From the NCBI GenBank assembly GCA_025966335.1, contig JAICRS010000056.1, positions 1-13,768 on the forward strand: a stretch of DNA of 13,768 nucleotides, read 5' to 3'. The translations under genes and the position numbers were made by a program. Of this stretch, positions 1 to 5,851 are shown in pieces (the first letter of the stretch is position 1; each line of letters begins with the position of its first letter). Under the pieces are notes generated by a model that saw only the letters and a program-made list of their open reading frames with translations, searched no databases and was not told the origin of the DNA. This DNA comes from Nocardioidaceae bacterium. Lineage in GTDB: Bacteria; Actinomycetota; Actinomycetes; Propionibacteriales; Nocardioidaceae.

Positions 1-1
1 G

Positions 2-322
2 CTGCTCGAGCGGCTGGTGGAGCAGGGGATCGCGCTGGAGGTGTGTCCGGTCTCGAACGTCGCGCTCGGTGTCTACTCCGACCTCACCTCGGTGCCGCTG
101 CCGACCCTGCTCGCGGCCGGCGCGACCGTGGCCCTCGGCGCTGACGACCCGTTGCTGTTCGGGTCACGGTTGGTCGGCCAGTACGCCACGATGCGCGCGG
201 CCCATGACCTCTCCGACGCCCAGCTCGCGGAGCTGGCCCGCATGTCGGTGCGGGCCTCCTGCGCGCCGGACCACCTGAAGCAGGAGATCTTCCGCGAGAT
301 CGACGCCTGGTTGGCACACTGA
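2..322 (+). CDS. add: Adenosine deaminase, C-terminal part (5' end outside window)
   Basis: This is the last ~106 residues of a purine-salvage adenosine deaminase, which hydrolyses adenosine to inosine and ammonia in the cytoplasm. The reading frame is open from base 2, so the start lies upstream of the window. The sequence shows the family's late motifs: CPVSNVALGV, then a PLPTLLAAG segment, then GADDPLLFG, whose adjacent aspartates correspond to the family's late catalytic/zinc-associated Asp region. It ends with the usual helical tail (LSDAQLAELARMSVRAS... EIDAWLAH). The His that usually precedes PLP in this family is Val here (SVPLP). The zinc-binding HxH motif lies outside the window. 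The next gene starts 5 bases after the stop, so co-transcription is likely. Family assignment is confident; substrate choice between adenosine and adenine cannot be settled from this fragment. Confidence 0.9.
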   Translation: MLERLVEQGIALEVCPVSNVALGVYSDLTSVPLPTLLAAGATVALGADDPLLFGSRLVGQYATMRAAHDLSDAQLAELARMSVRASCAPDHLKQEIFREIDAWLAH

Positions 323-327
323 GCGGC

Positions 328-735
328 ATGACGAACTCTCCGGAGGAAGGACAGCAGCCGGCCGAGGACCCCCAGCCGGGGTACTGGGAGCAGCAGTCGC
401 AGCAGGCGCCGTACGGGCAGCCCGGCTACGGCTACCCGCCCGCACAGCAGGCGCCGATGCAGTACGCGCCCGACCACCCGAAGGCGACGACCGTGCTGGT
501 GCTCGGTGTCCTCGGGCTCGTGGTCTGCGGTCTGGTCGCACCGTTCGCCTGGGTGATGGGGAAGCAGACGGTCAACGAGATCGACGCCTCGCAAGGAAGG
601 GTCGGCGGTCGCGGCGCGGCGAACGCCGGCTACATCCTCGGCATCATCGGCACGGTGTTCCTCGGCTTCGCCCTGCTGGCGGCCGTGGCCATGCTGGGCC
701 TGTTCGGGATGGCCGCGGTCTCGACCGGCTACTGA
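328..735 (+). CDS. DUF4190-type small membrane protein
   Basis: A 135-residue protein of unknown function with the layout common to actinobacterial DUF4190 proteins. It has a cytosolic N-terminal tail of ~48 residues rich in Pro, Gln, Tyr and Gly (YWEQQSQQAPYGQPGYGYPP), then two hydrophobic segments at about residues 51-73 and 105-130. They are separated by a polar stretch with the family-typical GKQTVNEIDASQGRVGGRG. The tail is low complexity and probably disordered. The ATG is 5 bases after the adenosine deaminase stop; a GCGG-type sequence but no good Shine-Dalgarno precedes it, fitting translational coupling. Nothing in the sequence suggests an enzymatic role; a scaffold or septum/envelope-associated role is speculation. 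Family call is based on tail composition plus the two-helix layout. Confidence 0.8.
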   Translation: MTNSPEEGQQPAEDPQPGYWEQQSQQAPYGQPGYGYPPAQQAPMQYAPDHPKATTVLVLGVLGLVVCGLVAPFAWVMGKQTVNEIDASQGRVGGRGAANAGYILGIIGTVFLGFALLAAVAMLGLFGMAAVSTGY

Positions 736-765
736 CCGCGATCGCTGCCACCGCGACCGCAATCA

Positions 766-826
766 CACACATGTGCCGGAGTTGCACGTCCGGCCGAAAA
801 ATCCGCGCAGTTCCAGCACACGTGTG
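766..826. repeat. Long imperfect inverted repeat between convergent genes; possible terminator
   Basis: The arms at 766-785 (CACACATGTGCCGGAGTTGC) and 807-826 (GCAGTTCCAGCACACGTGTG) match 16 of 20 bases as an inverted repeat. As + strand RNA, two of the four mismatches become G-U pairs, giving 18 of 20 pairs around a 21-nt loop. Each arm also contains its own palindrome: CACATGTG at 768-775 and a perfect 16-bp CAGCACACGTGTGCTG at 814-829. The arms also match as direct repeats (766-785 against 817-836, 16 of 20). It lies between the stops of two convergent genes, so termination of the + strand unit is the simplest role. There is no T-tract, and a dispersed intergenic repeat or a protein-binding pair is equally possible. 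Confidence 0.6.
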
Positions 827-851
827 CTGCTGTTGCGGGCGACCAGCCGGA

Positions 852-1904
852 TCAAGGACGAGGCAGGTCGCACTCGACGAGCACCGGCTCGTTGACCAGC
901 CACACCCCGAACCGGTCGGCCACGCCGCGCTGGATCTCCGCGGCGAGGTCGAGCAGGTCCTGGGTGCTCGCGCCGCCGCGGTTGGTCAGCGCCAGGGTGT
1001 GCTTGCCCGAGAGGGCGACCCGGTCGTTGCCGTAGCCCTTGCCGAAGCCGGCGTGCTCGATCAGCCAGGCGGCGCTGGTCTTCGTGGTCCCGTCCGGCTG
1101 CTCCCAGCGCGGGGCGCCGCCGGGCAGCCGGCCGATCTGCTCCGGGGTCAGGAACGGGTTGGTGAAGAACGACCCCGCGCTCCAGGTGTCGTGGTCGGCG
1201 GGGTCGAGGACCATGCCCTTGCCCCGGCGGAGGCCGAGCACCGCCTGCCGGACCGCGCCGGCCGGAGCCCGCTGTCCCGGCTCCACGCCCAGCGTGCGGG
1301 CGAGCTCGGCGTACCGCACCGGCACACCCAGGTCGCCGAGCCGGAACTGGAAGGTCACGCTGAGTACGACGAACCGCTGCGGGTTCTCCTTGAACCGGCT
1401 GGTCCGGTACCCGAACCCGCAGTCGCCGGCGGCGATCGTGCGCACCGCCTTCTCGACCCGGTCCCAGCAGCGCACGGACGCGATCGTCTCGGCCACCTCC
1501 TGGCCGTAGGCACCGACGTTCTGGATCGGCGTCGCGCCGACGCTGCCGGGGATCCCGGACAGCGCCTCGATGCCGACCCAGCCCCGCTCCCCCGCCTGAG
1601 CGACGAGCGCGTCCCAGCCCTCACCGGCAGCCACGGTCACCATCGCACCGCCGCAGCTGTCCTCCTCGACCCGGACGCCCTCGGTCAGGATCCGGACCAC
1701 GGTGCCCGGGAAGCCGTCGTCGGCGACCACCAGGTTGCTCCCGCCGGCGACCAGCAGCAGCCGCTCGCCGGCCTCGTCGGCACGCACCACGGCGTCGACC
1801 AGCTGCTCCTCGGTGTGCGCCTCGACGACGACCGCGCCGGGGCCGCCGAGGCGCAGGGTGGTGAGGTCGGCGAGACGAACGTGTTGGACCGCGGCGTCAG
1901 CCAC
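852..1904 (-). CDS. murB: UDP-N-acetylenolpyruvoylglucosamine reductase (MurB)
   Basis: FAD enzyme that reduces UDP-GlcNAc-enolpyruvate to UDP-MurNAc with NADPH, the second committed step of cytoplasmic peptidoglycan precursor synthesis. At 350 residues it fits the E. coli-like (type I) size. Visible motifs are the N-terminal TTLRLGGP, the FAD-binding loop LVAGGSNLVVADDGFPG, the SGIPGSVGATPIQNVGAYG core, YRTSRFK, and SAGSFFTNPF carrying the catalytic Ser. The C-terminal segment NEPVLVE holds the expected active-site Glu. The GTG start at 1904 gives MADAAVQHVRLADLTTLRLGG and overlaps the end of the upstream dehydratase gene by 8 bases (GTGGCTGA), so translation is probably coupled. A longer frame extends upstream but lies entirely within the dehydratase gene. 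It is the last gene of the operon that begins at 2705. Confidence 0.96.
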   Translation of the reverse strand: MADAAVQHVRLADLTTLRLGGPGAVVVEAHTEEQLVDAVVRADEAGERLLLVAGGSNLVVADDGFPGTVVRILTEGVRVEEDSCGGAMVTVAAGEGWDALVAQAGERGWVGIEALSGIPGSVGATPIQNVGAYGQEVAETIASVRCWDRVEKAVRTIAAGDCGFGYRTSRFKENPQRFVVLSVTFQFRLGDLGVPVRYAELARTLGVEPGQRAPAGAVRQAVLGLRRGKGMVLDPADHDTWSAGSFFTNPFLTPEQIGRLPGGAPRWEQPDGTTKTSAAWLIEHAGFGKGYGNDRVALSGKHTLALTNRGGASTQDLLDLAAEIQRGVADRFGVWLVNEPVLVECDLPRP

Positions 1905-2301
1905 GCGCCAGCACCGCCTTGGGCTGGCCGAGCACCTTCTGGTCACCGCAGGTGACCTCGAGGGCGATGTGCACGCCGTCCTCGGTGACGTTCTTGACCG
2001 TGCCGCTGACCACCACCTCGACGCCCTCGTCGTCGTCGGGCACCACGACCGGCTTGGTGAACTTGCAGCCGAGCTCGCGGACCCGACCCGGGGCACCGGC
2101 CCACGTGTCGAGGGCGCGGCCGGCCAGCGCCATCGTGAACATCCCGTGCGCGATCACGCCGGGCAGGCCGACCGAGGTGGCCACCCGGTCGGACCAGTGG
2201 ATCGGGTTGAAGTCGCCGCTGGCGCCGGCATAGCGGACCAGGTCGGCGCGGGTCACCCGGTAGGTCTGTGCGGGCAGCGTGCTCCCGGTCTCGAGGTTCA
2301 C
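1897..2301 (-). CDS. MaoC-like (R)-hydroxyacyl dehydratase subunit (HadB-like)
   Basis: A 134-residue single hot-dog protein carrying the hydratase-2 motif ASGDFNPIHW (catalytic Asp30 and His35), followed by GLPGVIAHGMFTMALAGRAL. In mycobacteria the equivalent HadB pairs with HadA as a 3-hydroxyacyl-ACP dehydratase of FAS-II. In actinobacteria without mycolic acids the pair is thought to serve fatty-acid elongation where FabZ is missing (family knowledge plus inference). The GTG start at 2301 overlaps the upstream hadA-like stop by 4 bases (GTGA), which supports it over the longer frame starting at 2343. It overlaps murB by 8 bases downstream, so the three genes form one coupled operon. Confidence 0.9.
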   Translation of the reverse strand: MNLETGSTLPAQTYRVTRADLVRYAGASGDFNPIHWSDRVATSVGLPGVIAHGMFTMALAGRALDTWAGAPGRVRELGCKFTKPVVVPDDDEGVEVVVSGTVKNVTEDGVHIALEVTCGDQKVLGQPKAVLARG

Positions 2302-2705
2302 GCGTCCTCCCCTCGGTGCACCAGCGTCGCGAACGCCGTGCACACGTGCTCGCCGTCCGCATCGGTGATCTCGCTGCGGGTGCCGATGATGTCCGCGCCG
2401 CCGATCTGGCGCAGCGAGTCGACGGTCAGCTCGGCCCGGAGCCGGTCCCCCTCGGCGACCGGCCGGGTGTAGGTGAACCGCTGCTCCCCGTGCACGACCC
2501 GGTGCAGCGCGATCCCGACGTCGGGGTCCTCCATCAGTGCGTGCATCGCCGTGAACGCGATCACGATCGGGAACGTGCCCGGTGCGGAGCGACCGTCGTA
2601 CTCCGACCCGGTGGCCCGGGCGAACTCGAGGATCTTCTCGCGGGAGACGGTGTAGGGCTCGGTCGGCGGGAAGGTACGCCCTGCCAGCGATGCGTCGACA
2701 GCCAT
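2298..2705 (-). CDS. FAS1-type dehydratase partner subunit (HadA-like, UPF0336)
   Basis: A 135-residue hot-dog protein of the family that contains mycobacterial HadA and the streptomycete UPF0336 protein encoded beside rpmG. It starts MAVDASLAGRTFPPTEPYTV, and the region that would hold the catalytic Asp/His of a hydratase reads ATGSEYDGRSAPGTFPIV instead. It therefore lacks the GDxNPxH motif, as expected for the non-catalytic, substrate-binding partner. GEQRFTYTRPVAEGDRL is the conserved central strand. It likely forms a heterodimer with the adjacent MaoC-type subunit, with which it shares a 4-base overlap. It is first in the hadA-hadB-murB operon. No clear Shine-Dalgarno precedes the ATG, and a possible -10 element 7 bases upstream suggests a leaderless transcript. 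Confidence 0.88.
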   Translation of the reverse strand: MAVDASLAGRTFPPTEPYTVSREKILEFARATGSEYDGRSAPGTFPIVIAFTAMHALMEDPDVGIALHRVVHGEQRFTYTRPVAEGDRLRAELTVDSLRQIGGADIIGTRSEITDADGEHVCTAFATLVHRGEDA

Positions 2706-2712
2706 GGACGGG

Positions 2713-2721
2713 ACGCTAGCA
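2713..2721 (-). promoter_or_regulatory. Candidate extended -10 for leaderless hadA-hadB-murB transcript
   Basis: Read on the - strand this is TGC-TAGCGT, an extended -10 of the TGN-TANNNT form. Its end lies 7 bases before the ATG at 2705, so transcription would begin at or next to the start codon. No good -35 is seen 17-18 bases upstream, and no Shine-Dalgarno is present, which agrees with a leaderless start. It lies in the 21-base gap after tetR, so read-through from tetR is an alternative. Confidence 0.4.
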
Positions 2722-2726
2722 GCCGG

Positions 2727-3320
2727 TCATCGCAGGAGTGCTCGCACGCCCTGGACGTAGGACTCGGGGGTGACGTCCCCGAGGATCAACCGCTGCAGGA
2801 CGAAGCCCGGCAGCAGCCCGAACAGCACCTGCGCCGCCTGCGCCGGGTCGAGGTCGGCCGGCAGCGTGCCGTCGCGGCGGCACCGGAGTACGACGGACTC
2901 GAGTGCGTCTCGCAGGGCGAGCATCTTCTCCCGGGCGAGGGCGTGCACCTCGGGGTCGCGGACCGCCTCGGCCCAGGCCTGCACCGCGATCCGCGGCAGC
3001 TCCACGCCGCCCTCGACCACCGGGGCGGTGACCTGGCGGAGGAACACCTCCACGGCGTCGGCGGGATGCACCGGCTCCTCCCGCTCCACGAGGTCGTGCA
3101 GGTGGTGCGCCGCCTGGCCGAGCGCCCGGTCGGCGATCGCCTTGATGATCTCGTTCTTGCTCTTGAAGTAGCCGTAGACGGCGCCCGCGGACAACCCCGC
3201 CTCGGCGATCACGGCCGCCATCGTCGTCTTGTGGAAACCCTCGCGGGCGACGCATCGGGCGGCCGCGGCCAGGATCTGGTCACGGCGGGCAGCGCGGTGC
3301 GCGTCGGTCACCTTCGGCAT
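2727..3320 (-). CDS. TetR/AcrR-family transcriptional regulator
   Basis: A 197-residue repressor-type protein. Residues ~12-58 form the TetR helix-turn-helix: RRDQILAAAARCVAREGF, then TTMAAVIAEAGLSAGAVYGYF with the recognition helix, then KSKNEIIKAIADRAL. The remaining ~140 residues are the variable ligand-binding and dimerisation region, whose C-terminal half is typical of AcrR-like regulators (LLPGFVLQRLILGDVTPESYVQGV). It is transcribed away from a six-helix membrane protein gene, and the shared 96-bp gap carries two similar palindromes overlapping both promoters. It very likely represses itself and that gene. The ligand is unknown. The ATG at 3320 has no Shine-Dalgarno and may be leaderless. 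HadA begins 21 bases after its stop. Confidence 0.93.
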   Translation of the reverse strand: MPKVTDAHRAARRDQILAAAARCVAREGFHKTTMAAVIAEAGLSAGAVYGYFKSKNEIIKAIADRALGQAAHHLHDLVEREEPVHPADAVEVFLRQVTAPVVEGGVELPRIAVQAWAEAVRDPEVHALAREKMLALRDALESVVLRCRRDGTLPADLDPAQAAQVLFGLLPGFVLQRLILGDVTPESYVQGVRALLR

Positions 3321-3326
3321 GCCGCC

Positions 3327-3355
3327 ACGTTAAAACGAATATTCGTTCTTGACAA
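3327..3355 (-). promoter_or_regulatory. Candidate tetR promoter, leaderless
   Basis: On the - strand TTGTCA (3355-3350), a 17-base spacer and TAACGT (3332-3327) form a well-spaced promoter. Six bases after the -10 comes 3320, the A of the tetR ATG, so the transcript would be leaderless. The spacer contains the palindrome at 3334-3347, which is an arrangement expected for autorepression. Confidence 0.65.
3334..3347. promoter_or_regulatory. Candidate TetR operator 1
   Basis: A perfect 14-bp palindrome, AACGAATATTCGTT, AT-rich in a GC-rich setting. It lies between the -35 and -10 of the tetR promoter and ends one base before the -35 of the opposite promoter. It shares the core form GAAYRTTC with the palindrome at 3391-3404. 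Binding by the adjacent TetR protein is inferred. Confidence 0.7.
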
Positions 3356-3377
3356 CTCGCGACGCGCGGCGCACGCT
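3349..3377 (+). promoter_or_regulatory. Candidate promoter of the membrane protein gene
   Basis: A perfect -35 TTGACA (3349-3354), a 17-base spacer and CACGCT (3372-3377). The -10 keeps only the second A and last T of TANNNT, so its quality is modest. The expected start site is near 3384, leaving a leader of about 33 bases that contains the second palindrome and the GGAGG at 3407-3411. The -35 overlaps that of the divergent tetR promoter. Confidence 0.55.
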
Positions 3378-3390
3378 TGGAATCCAACAG

Positions 3391-3404
3391 AATGAACGTT
3401 CTTT
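3391..3404. promoter_or_regulatory. Candidate TetR operator 2
   Basis: AATGAACGTTCTTT is a palindrome around GAACGTTC with one mismatched pair (12 of 14 bases paired). Its centre is 57 bp from that of operator 1, and it has the same GAAYRTTC core and a shared CGTTCTT flank. It sits between the predicted transcription start and the ribosome-binding site of the membrane protein gene, where bound repressor would block transcription. Confidence 0.6.
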
Positions 3405-3416
3405 TTGGAGGTCGCC

Positions 3417-4442
3417 ATGTTGCAGCACACCCGTTCGGCAGGCACCGAGGTCGTCGGTGCCGTCGCCGCCCTGACCACGCTGCTCACCGTCCTGCTGGTC
3501 GCCTTCGCGTGGCCCGCGTCGGAGATCGCACCCCGGGACCTCCCGGTCGCAGTGGCCGGGCCGCCCGGCGCCGCGGCGCAGATCGACGGCGCCCTGGCAC
3601 AGGCCCTCGGTCCGGACGCCATCGACGTGACCGCGGTGCCGTCCAGGGAGGCCGCCGTCGACGCCATCGAGGACCGCGAGGTGTACGGCGCGGTGGTGCT
3701 GTCCCCTGCCGGGGAGGAGCTGCTCGTGGCCTCAGCCGCCGGCCCCGCCGTCGCGCAGCTGCTCGGCCAGGTCGGTGAACGGCTCGCCGCCACCGGGACC
3801 GCTCCGACCGTGACCGACGTGGTCCCGCTCCCGCCGGCCGACCCGCGCGGCGTGGTCTTCGGGGCCGGCTCGTTCCCGCTGATGCTCGGCGGACTCGCCG
3901 CCGCGGCGATCCTGTCGCTCCGGGTTCCGGGACGGGGCAACCGGGTGGCCGGAGCGATCGGGGTCGCCGCAGCCGCCGGCCTCGCCCTGACCGCCGTGCT
4001 GCAGCTCTGGCTCGACACGCTGGGCGGCAGCTACCTCGCGAACGCCGGCGTGGTCGCGCTGGCGATCGGCTCGATCGCGCTGGTGCTGGTCGGCCTGCGC
4101 AACGTGCTCGGCCTGGCCGGTCTCGGGCTGGGTGCCGCGGTGGTGCTGCTGCTCGGCAACCCGCTGTCCGGGATCACCTCCGCCCCCGAGCTGCTGCCCG
4201 CCGGGTGGAGCACCCTGGGTCAGCTGCTGCCGCCGGGGGCGGCCGGCAGCGCCCTGCGCTCGACCGCGTTCTTCGACGGTGCCGGGGCGAGCGTGCCGCT
4301 GCTGGTCCTGGCCGGGTGGGTCGCCCTCGGCCTGGTCCTGGCGATGGTCCCGGTCGGCCGCGGCGCGGAGCAGGACGCTGCCCGCCGTACTCCCGAGGAG
4401 CCCGCGAAGACCGGAGTGACCGCGGACCTGGCCGGCATCTGA
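3417..4442 (+). CDS. TetR-controlled six-helix membrane protein, ABC-2/YhgE-like layout
   Basis: A 341-residue integral membrane protein. One helix lies near the N-terminus (~residues 13-34), followed by an extracytoplasmic domain of about 110 residues with a fold-like pattern of small strands (DLPVAVAGPPGAA... VYGAVVLSPAG). Five more helices follow at about 151-168, 175-200, 208-226, 229-248 and 292-312, then a charged cytosolic tail. One helix, a large outer domain, then a helix bundle is the arrangement of YhgE/Pip and ABC-2-type permease-like proteins. No ATPase is encoded nearby and the exact family is not recognised. The ATG at 3417 is chosen because GGAGG (3407-3411) precedes it by 5 bases; an in-frame TTG at 3405 would overlap that site. 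A role in export or envelope stress is inferred from the divergent TetR. Confidence 0.8.
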   Translation: MLQHTRSAGTEVVGAVAALTTLLTVLLVAFAWPASEIAPRDLPVAVAGPPGAAAQIDGALAQALGPDAIDVTAVPSREAAVDAIEDREVYGAVVLSPAGEELLVASAAGPAVAQLLGQVGERLAATGTAPTVTDVVPLPPADPRGVVFGAGSFPLMLGGLAAAAILSLRVPGRGNRVAGAIGVAAAAGLALTAVLQLWLDTLGGSYLANAGVVALAIGSIALVLVGLRNVLGLAGLGLGAAVVLLLGNPLSGITSAPELLPAGWSTLGQLLPPGAAGSALRSTAFFDGAGASVPLLVLAGWVALGLVLAMVPVGRGAEQDAARRTPEEPAKTGVTADLAGI

Positions 4443-4451
4443 GCACGACAA

Positions 4452-4486
4452 AGAGGGCGACACCCCGTCACGGGGTGCCGCCCTCT
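4452..4486. terminator. Strong bidirectional hairpin terminator
   Basis: AGAGGGCG and CACCCCG pair with CGGGGTG and CGCCCTCT around the loop TCA: 15 base pairs with a single A/C mismatch. It lies 9 bases after the stop of the + strand membrane protein gene and 17 bases after the stop of convergent rpmG, so it can serve both. Neither side has a long T-run, which is usual for high-GC actinobacteria. Confidence 0.88.
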
Positions 4487-4503
4487 GCAGTCCGGGGCGA
4501 GCG

Positions 4504-4674
4504 TCAGCGGGTCTCGCGGTGACCGGTGTGCGTGCGGCAGCGCGGGCAGAACTTCTTCAGCTCCATGCGGTCCGGGTCGTTGCGCCGGTTCTTCTTGGTG
4601 ATGTAGTTGCGTTCCTTGCATTCAACACAAGCCAAGGTGATCTTGGGGCGAACGTCAGAGCTCTTGCTGGCCAC
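4504..4674 (-). CDS. rpmG: 50S ribosomal protein L33, zinc-binding (C+) form
   Basis: A 56-residue ribosomal protein starting at GTG 4674: MASKSSDVRPKITLACVECK, then ERNYITKKNRRNDPDRMELK, ending KKFCPRCRTHTGHRETR. Two CxxC pairs (CVEC at 16-19 and CPRC at 43-46) would bind one zinc ion, so this is the C+ version. L33 sits near the E site of the large subunit. An AAGAGG sequence 8 bases before the GTG serves as Shine-Dalgarno. It lies downstream of tRNA-Thr and tRNA-Met on the same strand, the order known from streptomycetes. The hairpin at 4452-4486 ends the unit. Zinc-independent L33 paralogues, where present, are usually Zur-controlled and lie elsewhere. Confidence 0.96.
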   Translation of the reverse strand: MASKSSDVRPKITLACVECKERNYITKKNRRNDPDRMELKKFCPRCRTHTGHRETR

Positions 4675-4765
4675 GGGGTGCCTCTTCTTCGGTCGTTGCT
4701 GAGTCGTGCTGCTGGCAAGTCTGCCCTGGGACGCAAGCCGAGGACCGACTTCGATGGTTCCTGAG

Positions 4766-4839
4766 TAGCGGGGGCGGGACTCGAACCCGCGACACCACGA
4801 TTATGAGCCGTGTGCTCTAACCACCTGAGCTACCCCGCC
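4766..4839 (-). tRNA. tRNA-Met (CAT), elongator type
   Basis: A full 74-base cloverleaf: acceptor GGCGGGG/CCCCGCT (first pair G-U), D arm GCTC/GAGC, anticodon arm CACGG-CTCATAA-TCGTG, five-base variable loop and T arm GCGGG-TTCGAGT-CCCGC. The anticodon is CAT. The anticodon stem lacks the three stacked G-C pairs of initiator tRNA and there is no 1-72 mismatch, so this is not tRNA-fMet. CAT also occurs in tRNA-Ile2, but the location upstream of rpmG agrees with elongator Met. The 3' CCA is not encoded. Confidence 0.95.
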
Positions 4840-4852
4840 ACCGGGACGGGGT

Positions 4853-4877
4853 CCTCGCCCTGAACTACCAGGCGAGG
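4853..4877. other. Hairpin in the spacer between the two tRNA genes
   Basis: CCTCGCC (4853-4859) and GGCGAGG (4871-4877) form a perfect 7-bp stem with an 11-base loop. It fills much of the 50-base spacer between tRNA-Thr and tRNA-Met. A processing site for a joint precursor or a weak terminator are both possible. Confidence 0.45.
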
Positions 4878-4889
4878 TTCCCTACCCAG

Positions 4890-4962
4890 AGCCCCTTTAC
4901 GGAATCGAACCGTAGACCTTCTCCTTACCATGGAGACGCTCTGCCGACTGAGCTAAAGGGGC
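4890..4962 (-). tRNA. tRNA-Thr (GGT)
   Basis: A full 73-base cloverleaf: acceptor GCCCCTT/AAGGGGC with T as discriminator base, D arm GCTC/GAGC, anticodon arm TCTCC-ATGGTAA-GGAGA and T arm TACGG-TTCGATT-CCGTA. The anticodon GGT reads ACC/ACU threonine codons. The 3' CCA is not encoded. It is the first gene of the tRNA-Thr, tRNA-Met, rpmG series. Confidence 0.96.
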
Positions 4963-4974
4963 AAGCGACGACAA

Positions 4975-4980
4975 AGAATA
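4975..4980 (-). promoter_or_regulatory. Candidate -10 of the tRNA-Thr/tRNA-Met transcript
   Basis: TATTCT on the - strand lies 12 bases upstream of the mature tRNA-Thr 5' end and is the only AT-rich hexamer of this form in the 106-base gap to the divergent thioesterase gene. The -35 region is not convincing. Confidence 0.45.
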
Positions 4981-5068
4981 CACACGGCTCCCGCGGTTCA
5001 CGAAATCGGCCCGGAGCTCGCGAGACGCCGGTCACGTGCCGCTCCGGAGGCCCCGGCATGATGGCCTC

Positions 5069-5851
5069 GTGAGCCACACCGCCTTCTACGTCAGCGAGGG
5101 TTCCGAGAGGTACTCCTCCCAACCCTCGACCGGCAGCCCCTGGGGTCCCGACAGCCAGCACGGTGGTCCTCCCGGGGCGCTGCTGGCCCGGGCGATCGAG
5201 CGACTGGACACCGGCAACGACCGGGTGGTCGGCCGGTTCACGATGGACCTGCTCGGTCCGGTCCCGGTCGGCCCGCTGTCGGTGACCTCCTCGGTGCTGC
5301 GCCCCGGCCGGTCGGTCGAGCTCTGCGAGGCCAGCCTGTACGACGGACGTGGCGGTCGTTCCGTCGCGAGCGCCACCGCCTGGCGTTTCCCGATCGGCGA
5401 CAACGGACCCCGCAACGCCGACGGGCCGCTGCCCCATGGACCCGACGACGGGAAACCGCACGACCGGCCGGCGAGCTGGTCCGGCGGCTACCTCGATGCC
5501 GTGGAGTGGCGCTGGATCGAGGGCGCAGTGCTCGAACCTGGGCCGGCGGTGGTCTGGATGCGGCCCCGGGTGGACCTGGTCGACGGGGAGGAGATCAGCC
5601 CGGTGCAGCGGCTGATGACGTGCGTGGACTCGGCCTCCGGGGTGTCCGCCGAGCTGGACCCGGGCAGCTGGGGCTTCCTGAACACCGAGCTGACCGTGCA
5701 CGTCCTGCGCGCGCCTGTCGGCGAATGGCTGTGCCTCGACGCGCACACCACCCTCGGCGGCGGGAACGTCGGGCTCGCCAGCTCCCGGGTGTACGACGAG
5801 CAGGGGCTCGTGGCCATGTCGTCGCAGGCGCTGCTGATCGTCAAGCGCTGA
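5069..5851 (+). CDS. Thioesterase-family protein (TesB-like double hot-dog)
   Basis: A 260-residue protein of the acyl-CoA thioesterase family with two hot-dog repeats, expected to hydrolyse acyl-CoA in the cytosol. The first half shows the usual WGPDSQHGGPPGALLARAIE helix, where HGGPP is the family signature, then GRFTMDLLGPVPVGPLSV. The second half has ISPVQRLMTCVDSASGVSAELDPGSW, with the aspartate typical of the second repeat, then NTELTVHVLRAPVGEWLCLDA. The GTG at 5069 is preferred because it gives the common actinobacterial start MSHTAFYV. A GGAGG at 5046-5050 lies 18 bases upstream, an unusually long spacing, so an in-frame GTG at 5036 cannot be excluded. Its last 11 bases overlap the end of the convergent gene. 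Confidence 0.85.
   Translation: MSHTAFYVSEGSERYSSQPSTGSPWGPDSQHGGPPGALLARAIERLDTGNDRVVGRFTMDLLGPVPVGPLSVTSSVLRPGRSVELCEASLYDGRGGRSVASATAWRFPIGDNGPRNADGPLPHGPDDGKPHDRPASWSGGYLDAVEWRWIEGAVLEPGPAVVWMRPRVDLVDGEEISPVQRLMTCVDSASGVSAELDPGSWGFLNTELTVHVLRAPVGEWLCLDAHTTLGGGNVGLASSRVYDEQGLVAMSSQALLIVKR

Noticed and set aside
379..386. GGGTAC-type sigma-B -10 match within the DUF4190 gene
   Set aside because: It lies inside a coding region with no gene suitably placed downstream, and shows that this hexamer alone has little meaning in GC-rich DNA.
771..1955. Long + strand open frame antisense to murB
   Set aside because: No recognisable domain, no ribosome-binding site; murB on the - strand is unambiguous.
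2268..3395. Long + strand open frame across hadA-like and tetR genes
   Set aside because: It spans two recognisable - strand genes and the regulatory gap, with no family features of its own.
4766..4839. Initiator tRNA-fMet
   Set aside because: The anticodon stem lacks three consecutive G-C pairs and position 1-72 is a G-U pair rather than a mismatch, so the elongator type is favoured.
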